DNA of 50,276 bases, from assembly GCA_030697555.1 (NCBI GenBank), contig JAUYPV010000030.1, forward strand, positions 1 to 50,276, in the 5' to 3' direction. The notes under the pieces were generated by a model. It was not told the DNA's origin. It did no database searches and saw nothing but the letters and a program-made list of their open reading frames with translations. Position numbers and translations under genes: made by a program. The stretch is from Hyphomonadaceae bacterium. Lineage in GTDB: Bacteria > Pseudomonadota > Alphaproteobacteria > Caulobacterales > Hyphomonadaceae. Below, piece after piece: positions 27,927 to 37,126 of this stretch (the first letter of the stretch is position 1; each line of letters opens with the position of its first letter).

Positions 27927-28769
27927 CCGACGCCTGCCTGACCGCCGAAGCCGGGCGCGAGGCCCGGCAGGAAGCGGAGCACCAGCGCGCCTAGCACGGC
28001 CGCAGCCATCAGCGCATCAAGGCGGTCGAGCACGCCGCCATGGCCGGGGACGATCCCGGATGTGTCCTTTACGCCGTAGAGACGCTTGAAGCGGGACTCG
28101 AGCAGGTCGCCCGCCTGCGCGACCACTGAAACAATGAGGCTGGCGAACAGCCAATGCATAAAATCGCCGCCCACGGCGCGCGCGACCGCGGCGCCGGCAA
28201 GGCCCGCGCACACCAGGGCGCCAATCGCGCCGGTCCAGGTCTTGTTCGGGCTGTCCTTGGGGCTGAGCAGCGGGCCGCCAAACCCCCTGCCCGCGAAATA
28301 GGCCGCGATGTCGGTGGTCCACACGATCGCCAGCAAAGCCATCAGATAGTACTGGCCGCTGGTCTGGCTCTCGCGGATCCAGACGAAGGCGCCGAAAGGT
28401 AGGCTGGCATAGATGGCGCCGAAGGCCATTGAGCTAACCGACCCCTTGCCGGCCCATGCCAGCAAGCCGGCAGCAGCGCACGTAATCAGCGACGCAAGCG
28501 CGACGAGTTCGAGCCTCTGCGATCCGAACCACACGGCGGCAGCCGCGCCTGCCGCCATGACCAGATAGAGCGCCCAGCGCGCCCAAATCACTTCGGTCTG
28601 CGCGGCCATACGCGTCCACTCGATGGCCGCGGCAACGCCGCACAGCCCCGTCGCGATCCAGAGCACGGGCCCGCCATACCAGCACGCCGCCAGCCCAAGA
28701 GGCGCCAGAATGAGGGCCGATACGACGCGGAGTACGATCTCGCGCCGTCCGCCGCCTCGCTTCTGACCC

Positions 28770-29518
<749 letters not shown>

Positions 29519-29522
<4 letters not shown>

Positions 29523-30079
29523 ACCTGCATGATCTCTTCGGCTTTGTGTTTCAGCAGGTCGTCGATCGTGGCCACGTGCTTATCGGTGACCTTTTGCACG
29601 TCGTTCGAGCGCGCCTTGACCTGATCCTCGCTCATTACGTTGGCCTTTTCGAGGCGCTTGAGCAGGTCCATGCCATCGCGACGCACGTTGCGGACAGCCA
29701 CCTTGGCGCTTTCGGCAAACTGGCCAGCGAGCTTCTGCAGATCCCTGCGGCGCTCTTCGCTGAGAGGCGGGATCGGGATGCGCAGTGTCTGGCCGTCCAT
29801 GATCGGGTTGAGGCCCAGCGACGATTCCCGGATGGCGCGGTCCGTTGCGCCGACGTTCGCCTTGTCCCAGACGTTCACGGCGAGCATCCGCGCTTCAGGC
29901 GCGCTCACCGAGGCAACTTGGTTGAGCGGCGTGGATGCGCCATACGCCACCACATGGATGCTATCGAGCAAGTGCACCGACGCGCGGCCCGTACGCAGGC
30001 CGCTGAACTCGGTCTTCAGGGCGGCGAGTGCGCCGTCCATCCGCTTCTCGAGCGCCTTAAGGTCGAATGTCTCCGCCAT
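29519..30079 (-). CDS. frr: Ribosome recycling factor
   Basis: Splits post-termination ribosomes together with EF-G. The protein is 186 residues, standard length, with the family's helical bundle regions: FSGLRTGRAS near residue 30, the internal domain around PLNQVASVSAPEAR, and LSEERRRDLQKLAG and RNVRRDGMD in the C-terminal helices. It lies 15 bp downstream of pyrH, the near-universal pyrH-frr pairing. Confidence 0.97.
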
Positions 30080-30094
30080 AGCTGCTCCTCTTCT

Positions 30095-30829
30095 CTACTG
30101 CTTCTTCCGGCCGCTGATCGTAGTCGATGGGCCTTGCCCGGTCAGCACGTTGGCGAGCGCGCCCGGATCGCGGATGCGGAACACCACAATCGGAATCTTG
30201 TTTTCCTTGAGCAAGCTGATGGCCGTTGCATCCATCACCTTCAGCTCTTTCGACAGCACTTCCATGTAATCGAGCGTATCGAAGCGGGTGGCCGCCGTGT
30301 CGAGCTTCGGATCGGCCGTATAGACGCCATCGACCTGCGTGCCTTTGAGCATCGCATCGCAGTTCATCTCCGCGGCGCGGAGCGCGGCGCCCGTGTCGGT
30401 CGTGAAGAACGGATTGCCGGTGCCAGCCGCAAAGATGACGACGCGGTTCTTCTCCATGTGACGGATCGCACGGCGGCGGATGAAGGGCTCGCAGATCGAC
30501 ATCATCGAGATGCCGGACTGCACGCGCGTCGGCACGCCGATGCTCTCCAGCGCATTCTGCATGACCAGCGCGTTCATGACGGTCGCCAGCATGCCCATGT
30601 GGTCGGCCTGGGCGCGTTCCATGCCCGCGTCGACGCCCCATTTGCCGCGCCAGATGTTGCCGCCGCCGATGACGAGGCAGACCTGCACGCCCAGCGCGAT
30701 CGCGGATTTCACTTCTTCGGCGTACTTGGTGCAGGCTTTGACGTCGATGCCGTAGCCCTGCTCCCCCATCAACGCTTCGCCGGAAATCTTCAGGAGGATG
30801 CGCTTGTACAGAAGGGCCGGAGCCGTCAT
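30095..30829 (-). CDS. pyrH: UMP kinase
   Basis: Phosphorylates UMP to UDP; it is hexameric and usually controlled by GTP and UTP. The protein is 244 residues. It has [14 protein letters not shown] at the N-terminus, [10 protein letters not shown], the [20 protein letters not shown] nucleotide region and the C-terminal GPSTTISG. I chose ATG 30829 (MTAPALLYK), which has GAGGA about 7 nt upstream. The in-frame start at 30880 lies inside an intergenic hairpin and is rejected. Confidence 0.97.
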   Translation of the reverse strand: MTAPALLYKRILLKISGEALMGEQGYGIDVKACTKYAEEVKSAIALGVQVCLVIGGGNIWRGKWGVDAGMERAQADHMGMLATVMNALVMQNALESIGVPTRVQSGISMMSICEPFIRRRAIRHMEKNRVVIFAAGTGNPFFTTDTGAALRAAEMNCDAMLKGTQVDGVYTADPKLDTAATRFDTLDYMEVLSKELKVMDATAISLLKENKIPIVVFRIRDPGALANVLTGQGPSTTISGRKKQ

Positions 30830-30846
30830 GTCGCCATCCTCTAAAC

Positions 30847-30936
30847 TGGCGGCCCGGCGCGGGGTGCGCCGAGCCGCCAAACTCTACCTGCGAATCCACC
30901 GGCTTCGCAAAGACTTAGTTCCTGCCTTTTCAGGCA
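30847..30936 (-). other. Structured tsf-pyrH intergenic RNA (three inverted repeats)
   Basis: The 113-bp gap holds three inverted repeats. The first is TGGCGGC/GCCGCCA with an inner GGCGC/GCGCC stem (30847-30879). The second is GCGAA/TTCGC (30890-30908). The third is TGCCT-TTTC-AGGCA (30923-30936) just after the tsf stop. The largest is the last before pyrH and is followed by only three U residues. It could be a partial terminator, a processing site or a pyrH leader element. Confidence 0.5.
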
Positions 30937-30942
30937 TAAAGC

Positions 30943-31875
30943 CTAGCTCTTTGGTCCGCCCATTGACGCGACTTCGCCAGCGAAATCCGACAGCGGCTTT
31001 TCGATGCCTTCGCCGACTTCGAACTTCACGAAGCCCTTGAGCGTCACAGGGGTCTTCAGTTCGGCAGCATGCTTCTCGACAAACTTACCGACGGTGGTGT
31101 CGGGATCCATGACGAAAGCCTGCTCGACCAGCACGGATTCCTGATAGAATTTGCGGATTCGGCCTTCGACCATTTTCTCGACGACGTTCGCGGGCTTGCC
31201 CGATTCAGCCGCCTGCGCCGTCAGGATCTGACGCTCCTTCTCGACAACCGCCGGATCGAGTTCAGCCGTGGTGGTGGCCAGGGGTTTCATCGAAGCGACG
31301 TGCATCGCGATCTTGCGACCGAGATCGGTCAGACGCGACTTGTCGCCCGAGCTTTCCAGCGCGACGAGCACGCCGATCTTGCCCAGACCGTCAGCGGCCG
31401 TGTTGTGCACGTACGTGGCGACAACGCCTTCCTTGACAGAAAGCGCGGCGGCCCGGCGCAGCGTCATGTTCTCGCCAACGGTAGCGACGAGGCGTTGCAG
31501 CATCTCGTTGACCGTGCCGTCGCCATCCGGCGAGAGCGCGTGAGCAACCTTGGCGACGTCGCCGTTGTTCTTGAGCGCGATGTCGGCGATGCCACGAACA
31601 GCTTTCTGGAAGCCTTCGTTGCGTGCGACGAAGTCGGTCTCGGAGTTGACCTCGACGAGCGCTGCGGACGTGCCGCTGGACGCAATGCCGATCAGGCCTT
31701 CCGCGGCGACGCGGTCGGCTTTCTTGGCGGCCTTGAGGATGCCCTTCTCGCGCAGCCAATCGGCAGCGGCATCGATGTCGCCGTTGTTTTCCGCAAGCGC
31801 CTTCTTGCAATCCATCATTCCTGCGCCGGTCTTCTCGCGCAGTTCTTTCACGAGGGCGGCGGTGATCTCGGCCAT
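30943..31875 (-). CDS. tsf: Translation elongation factor Ts
   Basis: The nucleotide exchange factor for EF-Tu. The protein is 310 residues. The N-terminal UBA-like domain contains [16 protein letters not shown], and the core has the [10 protein letters not shown] segment that contacts EF-Tu. The coiled-coil and C-terminal module ([14 protein letters not shown]) are present. AGGAGG lies about 7 nt before the ATG. It is 138 bp downstream of rpsB, the universal rpsB-tsf order. Confidence 0.98.
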   Translation of the reverse strand: MAEITAALVKELREKTGAGMMDCKKALAENNGDIDAAADWLREKGILKAAKKADRVAAEGLIGIASSGTSAALVEVNSETDFVARNEGFQKAVRGIADIALKNNGDVAKVAHALSPDGDGTVNEMLQRLVATVGENMTLRRAAALSVKEGVVATYVHNTAADGLGKIGVLVALESSGDKSRLTDLGRKIAMHVASMKPLATTTAELDPAVVEKERQILTAQAAESGKPANVVEKMVEGRIRKFYQESVLVEQAFVMDPDTTVGKFVEKHAAELKTPVTLKGFVKFEVGEGIEKPLSDFAGEVASMGGPKS

Positions 31876-31896
31876 TTCAACCTCCTGGATTTGGAC

Positions 31897-31970
31897 GGCC
31901 TGCAGCGTACCGGGAGAGAGCTCCCAATCTCGATGCAGGCCGGATTTATCAGATTCCCGGCCTCGCCGGG
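31897..31970 (-). other. Structured rpsB-tsf intergenic RNA
   Basis: An outer 8-bp perfect stem, GGCCTGCA (31897-31904) with TGCAGGCC (31934-31941), encloses GGGAG-AGAG-CTCCC. A second hairpin, CCCGG-CCTCG-CCGGG (31956-31970), lies between it and the rpsB stop. The outer stem ends about 20 nt before the tsf start, just upstream of its AGGAGG. It could modulate tsf translation or stabilise processed ends. Confidence 0.5.
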
Positions 31971-32013
31971 CTGCCGACAGATGGGTATCCGCCGGCGCGC
32001 CCGCAATACCGGC

Positions 32014-32793
32014 CTAGGCTTGCGCTTCGGCTTCCGCGGTCGCCGCCAGCGCCGGCTCGCGCACGGTCTCACTGGCGCCCGGGTCGTTGCCCGACGCCAT
32101 TGAGGATTCCGACAGGCCATCGAGCACCGCATCCGCGATCAGGTTGCAATAGAGCTGGATCGCGCGCGCCGCATCGTCGTTACCCGGGATCGGGAAATCG
32201 ACTTCCTGCGGATCGCAGTTGGTGTCGACAATCGCGACAACCGGGATGCCCAGCTTGCGGGCTTCCTTGACGGCGATCGCTTCCTTGTTCGTATCGATGA
32301 CGAACATCAGGTCCGGCAGGCCGCCCATGTTGCGGATGCCGCCCAGAACGCGCTGGAGCTTGGACTGCTCGCGCTGGAGCTTCAGAAGCTCTTTCTTGGT
32401 GAGACCGGTCGACTCGCCCGCCTCGATCATGTCGTCGAGGTCGCGCAGGCGTTTGATCGAGTTGGACACGGTCGCCCAGTTGGTGAGCGTGCCGCCCAGC
32501 CAGCGATCGTTCATGAAATACTGAGCGCAGCGGCCTGCCGCTTCGGCGATGGCCTCTGCCGCCTGACGCTTCGTGCCGACGAACAGCACGCGGCCGCCCT
32601 TGCCAGCGGTGTCGCGCACTTTCACCAGAGCCTGGTGAAGTAGCGGAACCGTCTGGGACAAATCGAGGATGTGGATGCCGGACCGTTCACCGAAGATGAA
32701 ACCCTTCATCTTGGGGTTCCAGCGGTGGACCTGGTGTCCGAAGTGCACGCCAGCTTCGAGCAGCTGACGCATAGAAAAGTCGGGTAGCGCCAC
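32014..32793 (-). CDS. rpsB: 30S ribosomal protein S2
   Basis: An essential small-subunit protein. The protein is 259 residues from a GTG start, with AGGAG about 6 nt upstream. It has family regions [49 protein letters not shown] and [11 protein letters not shown]. An acidic Ala/Glu-rich tail of about 30 residues extends beyond the S2 core. It is the first gene of the leftward translation and envelope operon and has its own promoter after dnaE. Confidence 0.98.
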   Translation of the reverse strand: MALPDFSMRQLLEAGVHFGHQVHRWNPKMKGFIFGERSGIHILDLSQTVPLLHQALVKVRDTAGKGGRVLFVGTKRQAAEAIAEAAGRCAQYFMNDRWLGGTLTNWATVSNSIKRLRDLDDMIEAGESTGLTKKELLKLQREQSKLQRVLGGIRNMGGLPDLMFVIDTNKEAIAVKEARKLGIPVVAIVDTNCDPQEVDFPIPGNDDAARAIQLYCNLIADAVLDGLSESSMASGNDPGASETVREPALAATAEAEAQA

Positions 32794-32819
32794 GTTAGTC
32801 TCCTAATCCGGTTGGCCGC

Positions 32820-32862
32820 CGCGGACAGAACGAGCTTTCGCCCGCACCGGAATGGGTCCGCG
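32820..32862 (-). other. Stem in the rpsB 5' leader
   Basis: CGCGGAC (32820-32826) pairs perfectly with GTCCGCG (32856-32862) across a 29-nt loop. Both lie between the predicted rpsB promoter and its start codon, inside a roughly 80-nt leader. In E. coli S2 represses its own operon through the rpsB leader. A similar role here is inference. Confidence 0.4.
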
Positions 32863-32878
32863 TGTCGGAATGGCGCGG

Positions 32879-32906
32879 GTTATACGCGGTTTTGCACAAG
32901 CAGCAA
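32879..32906 (-). promoter_or_regulatory. Predicted rpsB promoter
   Basis: On the minus strand, -35 TTGCTG (32901-32906) and -10 TATAAC (32879-32884) are separated by 16 bp, giving a predicted start near 32872. It lies in the 152-bp dnaE-rpsB gap. The hairpin CCGGCCTCGCCGG (32910-32922) sits between the dnaE stop and this promoter. Confidence 0.6.
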
Positions 32907-32945
32907 GCCCCGGCCTCGCCGGCCTAAACCCAATAGATTCAGGCC

Positions 32946-35900
32946 TCAGGCGGCCGCTGGGCGCACCTGATCCACCCCCGGCACGGACTTGAAGGCCGAC
33001 ATCGCCCCGAAATCGACCGGATACCGTCCGTCGAGGGCGATAGTGATCACCTTTCCTTCCACCGGAATCTCGATGTGGATCTCGCCCAGAGCGCTCCGGG
33101 ATGGGCTCTTCTGGAGGCCTTTGGCGACGCTGGCGATGCGTTCCAGCGGCGCGTCAGCGCTGATGCGCACCAGCAGGGCCTCGTGCGAGCCGATGGAGGC
33201 CTGCGCCAGCGGCTTCACGCCCTCCATCGAGAAGCGCAGTTCCTCGTCCACCTTGCGTACCTTCACGCGGCACATCACCCGGCCGCCTACCTCGATCGTA
33301 TCGCGCACGTTCTCCAGGAGGTCCCCACCGACGAACAGCTCGTATTCGCCCGAAGGGTCCGACAGCGTCACGATGGCGAACTTGCCGCCGGCCTTGGAAG
33401 GTTTTTCCACCCGGGCACGTACAACGCCGATCATGTCGAGGAATTGCCGCTCCGCGCCCACGACCTCGCGCTCCGCCGCCAGCGTGATGCGCGCCCGCAT
33501 GCCGCCGTTGAGCAGGTCATCCAGCGGGTGGCCGCTGAGGAAGAAGCCAACGCTGGTCAGTTCGTTGTCGAGCCGGTCGGACTCGCCCCACGCCGCCGCA
33601 TCCGGCAGGCGCAGCTTCTGCGCCGGCTGGTCGCCGAACAGACTGACCTGGTTCGAATTGCGCTGCTCTTCGGCTGAAGCCGCGATCGCCGACAGCATGC
33701 CCGCGCTCGCGAATGCTTTAGCCCGGTTGGGCTCCACCGACTGGAAGGCGCCTGCCTTCGCCAGCGCCTCGAAGCAGCGCCGGTTCACCAGCCGCGCGTC
33801 GATCCGCTCGGAAAAGTCCTGCAGGTCCTTGAACGATCCGTCCTTGCGCGCCTTCTCGACCGACATCATCGCCGGCTTGCCAACACCCTTGATGGCGCCG
33901 AGCGCATAGCGGACTGCGCCCTCCTCCACCGTGAAGTCCGCGCAGGACGCATTGATATCTGGCGGACGCACTTCCACGCCCATCCGCCGCGCTTCCTGAA
34001 AGAACACGGCCAGCTTATCGGTGTTGCCGGCGTCGAGGCTCATCGAGGCCGCCAGGAACTCGACAGGATGGTTCGCCTTTAGCCAGGCGGTCTGGTAGGT
34101 CAGCAACGCGTACGGCGCCGAGTGGGATTTGTTGAAGCCATAGTCGGCGAACTTCGCGCAGGCTTCGAACGTCTGGTGCGCATCGGCTTCGGAGATGCCC
34201 TTCTCCATGGCTCCTTCCATGAAGCGCACGCGCTGCTTGTCCATCTCCGCGCGGATTTTTTTGCCCATCGCGCGGCGCAAGAGGTCAGCCTCGCCGAACG
34301 AATAGCCGGCTAGCTCCCGCGCGATCTGCATCACCTGTTCCTGGTAGGTGATGATGCCGAAAGTCGGCTCCAGGATCGGCTTCAGCCACGGCGTCAGCGC
34401 ATCGGTAAAGTAGTCAGTTTCTTCGAGACCTTTCTTGCGGTTGCAATAGGTCGGGATGTTCGCCATCGGGCCAGGACGGTAAAGCGCGACCAGCACGATC
34501 AGGTCTTCGAACCGGTCGGGAACCATGTCGACCAGCGCCCGGCGCATGCCCTGGCTTTCAACCTGGAACACGCCGACCACTTCGCCGCGCTGCAGCATCT
34601 CGTAGGTCGGCTTGTCGTCCAACGGCAGTTTCTGGATGTCGATCTCGACGCCCTTCTTGCGGATGAGCTCAACCGCGCGCTCGATCACTGTCAGCGTCTT
34701 GAGACCGAGGAAGTCGAACTTCACGAGGCCGGCAGCCTCGGCCCATTTCATGTTGAACTGGGTAGCCGGAATGTCGGACTTCGGGTCGCGATAGAGACCA
34801 ACCAGCTCGACCAGAGGCCGATCGCCGATGACGATGCCGGCCGCGTGGGTCGATGCGTTACGGTAGAGGCCTTCGAGCTGCTGGGCCGTCTCAAAGAGCG
34901 CGGCGACCGCTTCGTCTTCCTCGATTGCCTCTTCGAGCTTGGGCTCCATTTCGAGGGACTCGGCCAATGTAGGCGGGTTGGCCGGGTTGAACGGGACGAG
35001 CTTCGCGAGTTTGTCGACCTGATGGAAAGGCAACTGCAGCACACGCCCTACGTCGCGCAGCACGGCGCGCGCCTGCAGCGTACCGAAGGTGATGATCTGC
35101 GCCACGCGATCCGAACCGTACTTCTCGCGGACATACTCAATTACTTCGCCCCGCCGCTCCTGACAGAAGTCGACGTCGAAGTCGGGCATCGAGACGCGCT
35201 CAGGGTTGAGGAAGCGCTCGAACAGCAGGCCGAAACGAATGGGATCCAGATCCGTGATGGTCAGTGACCAGGCGACGACAGAACCGGCGCCCGAACCCCG
35301 GCCCGGGCCCACCGGGATGCCATGCGCCTTCGCCCATTTGATGAAGTCCGCCACGATGAGGAAGTAGCCGGGGAAACCCATCTTCTCGATGACGCCCAGC
35401 TCGTAGGTCAGGCGATCGTCGTAGACCTTCCGGTCGGCAAAGAGCTGGCCACCCGCGAGCCGCTCCTTGAGACCAGCCTTGGCCTGCGCCGCAAGCTCGG
35501 CGGCTTCGTCGCGACCACGGCGCGTGTCGAAAGGCGGCAGGATCGGCTTGGCCTTTCTCGGCCGGAACGCGCAGCGCTGGGCAATTTCGACCGTGGAGGC
35601 CAGCGCTTCCGGTAAGTCGGCGAACGCCGCCGCCATCTCCGCCGGAGACTTCAAGTATTGCTGCGGCGACGCCCGTGGCCTGTCGGCCTGACTGACATAG
35701 GCCGAGTTGGCGATGCACATCAGCACGTCATGCGTGCCGTGCTGGTCAGGCCGGGTGAAGCGCGCATCGTTGGTCGCGACCAGCGGCAATCCAAGTTCAT
35801 AGGCCAGCTCGATCAGTGCGCCTTCGGCCGCTGCTTCTTCCGGCCGGCCATGGCGCTGCAGCTCGACATAAAGACGATCGCCGAACGCCTCGCTCAGGCC

Positions 35901-36368
35901 CTTGAGCCCTGCCCGGATCTCTTCGGTGCGCCCCGCGCCCGCCCGGCGATTGAACAGACCGCCATGTCCGCCCGTCAGGCAGATCAGGCCGTCGGCATGT
36001 TTCAGCACGGTGGCGATGGCGACCTGCCGAGCATCGCCCGCCGGCGTCAGGAACGACGCCGAAGACAGTTCCATCAGGTTGCGATAGCCCGCCTCGTTCT
36101 GCGCCAGCAGCGCCAGCTTGCCCTGCTCTCCGGTCACACCCGGCTCGATGACATCCAGCGTCAGGCCCGTGATGAACTGAACGCCCGCCTCGGACAGTGA
36201 TTCCGCCAGTTCCAACGCCGCGTAGAGGTTGTCGTCGGTCACACCGACGGCAGGCGCGCTGGTGTTGGCCGCCCACTTCGCGAGATCCTTGGGGCGGATC
36301 ATGCTCTGCAGCAGCGACAGCGCCGTGCGTACCCGAAGGTGGATGAATCTTGGCGTTTCGGCCGTCAT
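32946..36368 (-). CDS. dnaE: DNA polymerase III alpha subunit, replicative
   Basis: The catalytic subunit of the chromosomal replicase, DnaE1 type. The protein is 1140 residues. An N-terminal PHP-like domain is followed by the PolIII palm with catalytic Asp residues in MPDFDVDFCQERR near residue 395 and in KFDFLGLKTL. A tandem HhH region, an internal clamp-binding motif QVSLF (907-911) and a C-terminal OB domain complete it. The first PHP motif reads HLRVRTALS, where an active PHP would have HxHxxxS, so PHP proofreading metal binding is unlikely. It is 29 bp downstream of lolD, in proS-lolC-lolD-dnaE. Confidence 0.97.
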   Translation of the reverse strand: MTAETPRFIHLRVRTALSLLQSMIRPKDLAKWAANTSAPAVGVTDDNLYAALELAESLSEAGVQFITGLTLDVIEPGVTGEQGKLALLAQNEAGYRNLMELSSASFLTPAGDARQVAIATVLKHADGLICLTGGHGGLFNRRAGAGRTEEIRAGLKGLSEAFGDRLYVELQRHGRPEEAAAEGALIELAYELGLPLVATNDARFTRPDQHGTHDVLMCIANSAYVSQADRPRASPQQYLKSPAEMAAAFADLPEALASTVEIAQRCAFRPRKAKPILPPFDTRRGRDEAAELAAQAKAGLKERLAGGQLFADRKVYDDRLTYELGVIEKMGFPGYFLIVADFIKWAKAHGIPVGPGRGSGAGSVVAWSLTITDLDPIRFGLLFERFLNPERVSMPDFDVDFCQERRGEVIEYVREKYGSDRVAQIITFGTLQARAVLRDVGRVLQLPFHQVDKLAKLVPFNPANPPTLAESLEMEPKLEEAIEEDEAVAALFETAQQLEGLYRNASTHAAGIVIGDRPLVELVGLYRDPKSDIPATQFNMKWAEAAGLVKFDFLGLKTLTVIERAVELIRKKGVEIDIQKLPLDDKPTYEMLQRGEVVGVFQVESQGMRRALVDMVPDRFEDLIVLVALYRPGPMANIPTYCNRKKGLEETDYFTDALTPWLKPILEPTFGIITYQEQVMQIARELAGYSFGEADLLRRAMGKKIRAEMDKQRVRFMEGAMEKGISEADAHQTFEACAKFADYGFNKSHSAPYALLTYQTAWLKANHPVEFLAASMSLDAGNTDKLAVFFQEARRMGVEVRPPDINASCADFTVEEGAVRYALGAIKGVGKPAMMSVEKARKDGSFKDLQDFSERIDARLVNRRCFEALAKAGAFQSVEPNRAKAFASAGMLSAIAASAEEQRNSNQVSLFGDQPAQKLRLPDAAAWGESDRLDNELTSVGFFLSGHPLDDLLNGGMRARITLAAEREVVGAERQFLDMIGVVRARVEKPSKAGGKFAIVTLSDPSGEYELFVGGDLLENVRDTIEVGGRVMCRVKVRKVDEELRFSMEGVKPLAQASIGSHEALLVRISADAPLERIASVAKGLQKSPSRSALGEIHIEIPVEGKVITIALDGRYPVDFGAMSAFKSVPGVDQVRPAAA

Positions 36369-36397
36369 TATTCCCGTCTCGATCGCGTTGGCCGACC

Positions 36398-37126
36398 CTA
36401 GGCCGAGTCGCCACCCCCGCGTGGAGGGGCAGGCCCGAGCCGGCCCTCGTGCAGGGCAAGCACACGGTCCATATAGGTGGTCAGCTCCAGGTTATGGGTC
36501 GCGACGAGAACCGCCACCCCTTCATGCCTCGCAATGTCGAAAAGGCTCTGGAAAACCACCATGGACGTGTTGGGATCGAGGTTCCCTGTCGGCTCGTCGG
36601 CGATCAGCACTTTTGGCTTGTTTGCCAGCGACCTGGCGATGGCCACCCGCTGCTGCTCGCCGCCCGACAATTGTCCGGGACGGTGATGGTCGCGCCCTGT
36701 CAGGCCCATTTGCCGCAGCAGTTCTTCGCCCCGCTTGCGCGCTTTGGCGCGCGACGCCCCATTGATCATTAGCGGCGCCGACACGTTGTCGACGGCGTTG
36801 AGTTCCGGCAACAGGTGGTGGAACTGGTAGACAAAGCCGAGCTGCAGGCGGCGCACGCGCGTGCGCTCCTCGTCGCTCATCTTCAGCGCATCCTTGCCGC
36901 CGAAGAACACGCTTCCGGAGTCAGGCTTCTCTAGTAGCCCAGCAACGTGCAGCAGCGTCGATTTGCCGGAGCCGGACGGGCCTACGAGACCTGTCATCTC
37001 GCCCGGCCGCAGCTCTAGGTCGATGCCGCGAAGCACTTCCAGCGTGCGGTCGCCCGACTGATAACTGCGCGTGACGTTGCCAAGCGACAGCACAGGCGCA
37101 CTCGATTGGAAGGATGCGTCCGTCAT
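36398..37126 (-). CDS. lolD: Lipoprotein-releasing ABC transporter ATPase LolD
   Basis: Powers extraction of outer-membrane lipoproteins from the inner membrane. The protein is 242 residues. Walker A is GPSGSGKST, the Q-loop VYQFHHLLPELNA is characteristic of the LolD/MacB group, the signature is LSGGEQQR, Walker B is VLIADEPTGNLD and the H-loop is ATHN. ATG 37126 overlaps the lolC stop (ATGA); an in-frame start at 37168 would add 14 residues and is less likely. Confidence 0.95.
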   Translation of the reverse strand: MTDASFQSSAPVLSLGNVTRSYQSGDRTLEVLRGIDLELRPGEMTGLVGPSGSGKSTLLHVAGLLEKPDSGSVFFGGKDALKMSDEERTRVRRLQLGFVYQFHHLLPELNAVDNVSAPLMINGASRAKARKRGEELLRQMGLTGRDHHRPGQLSGGEQQRVAIARSLANKPKVLIADEPTGNLDPNTSMVVFQSLFDIARHEGVAVLVATHNLELTTYMDRVLALHEGRLGPAPPRGGGDSA

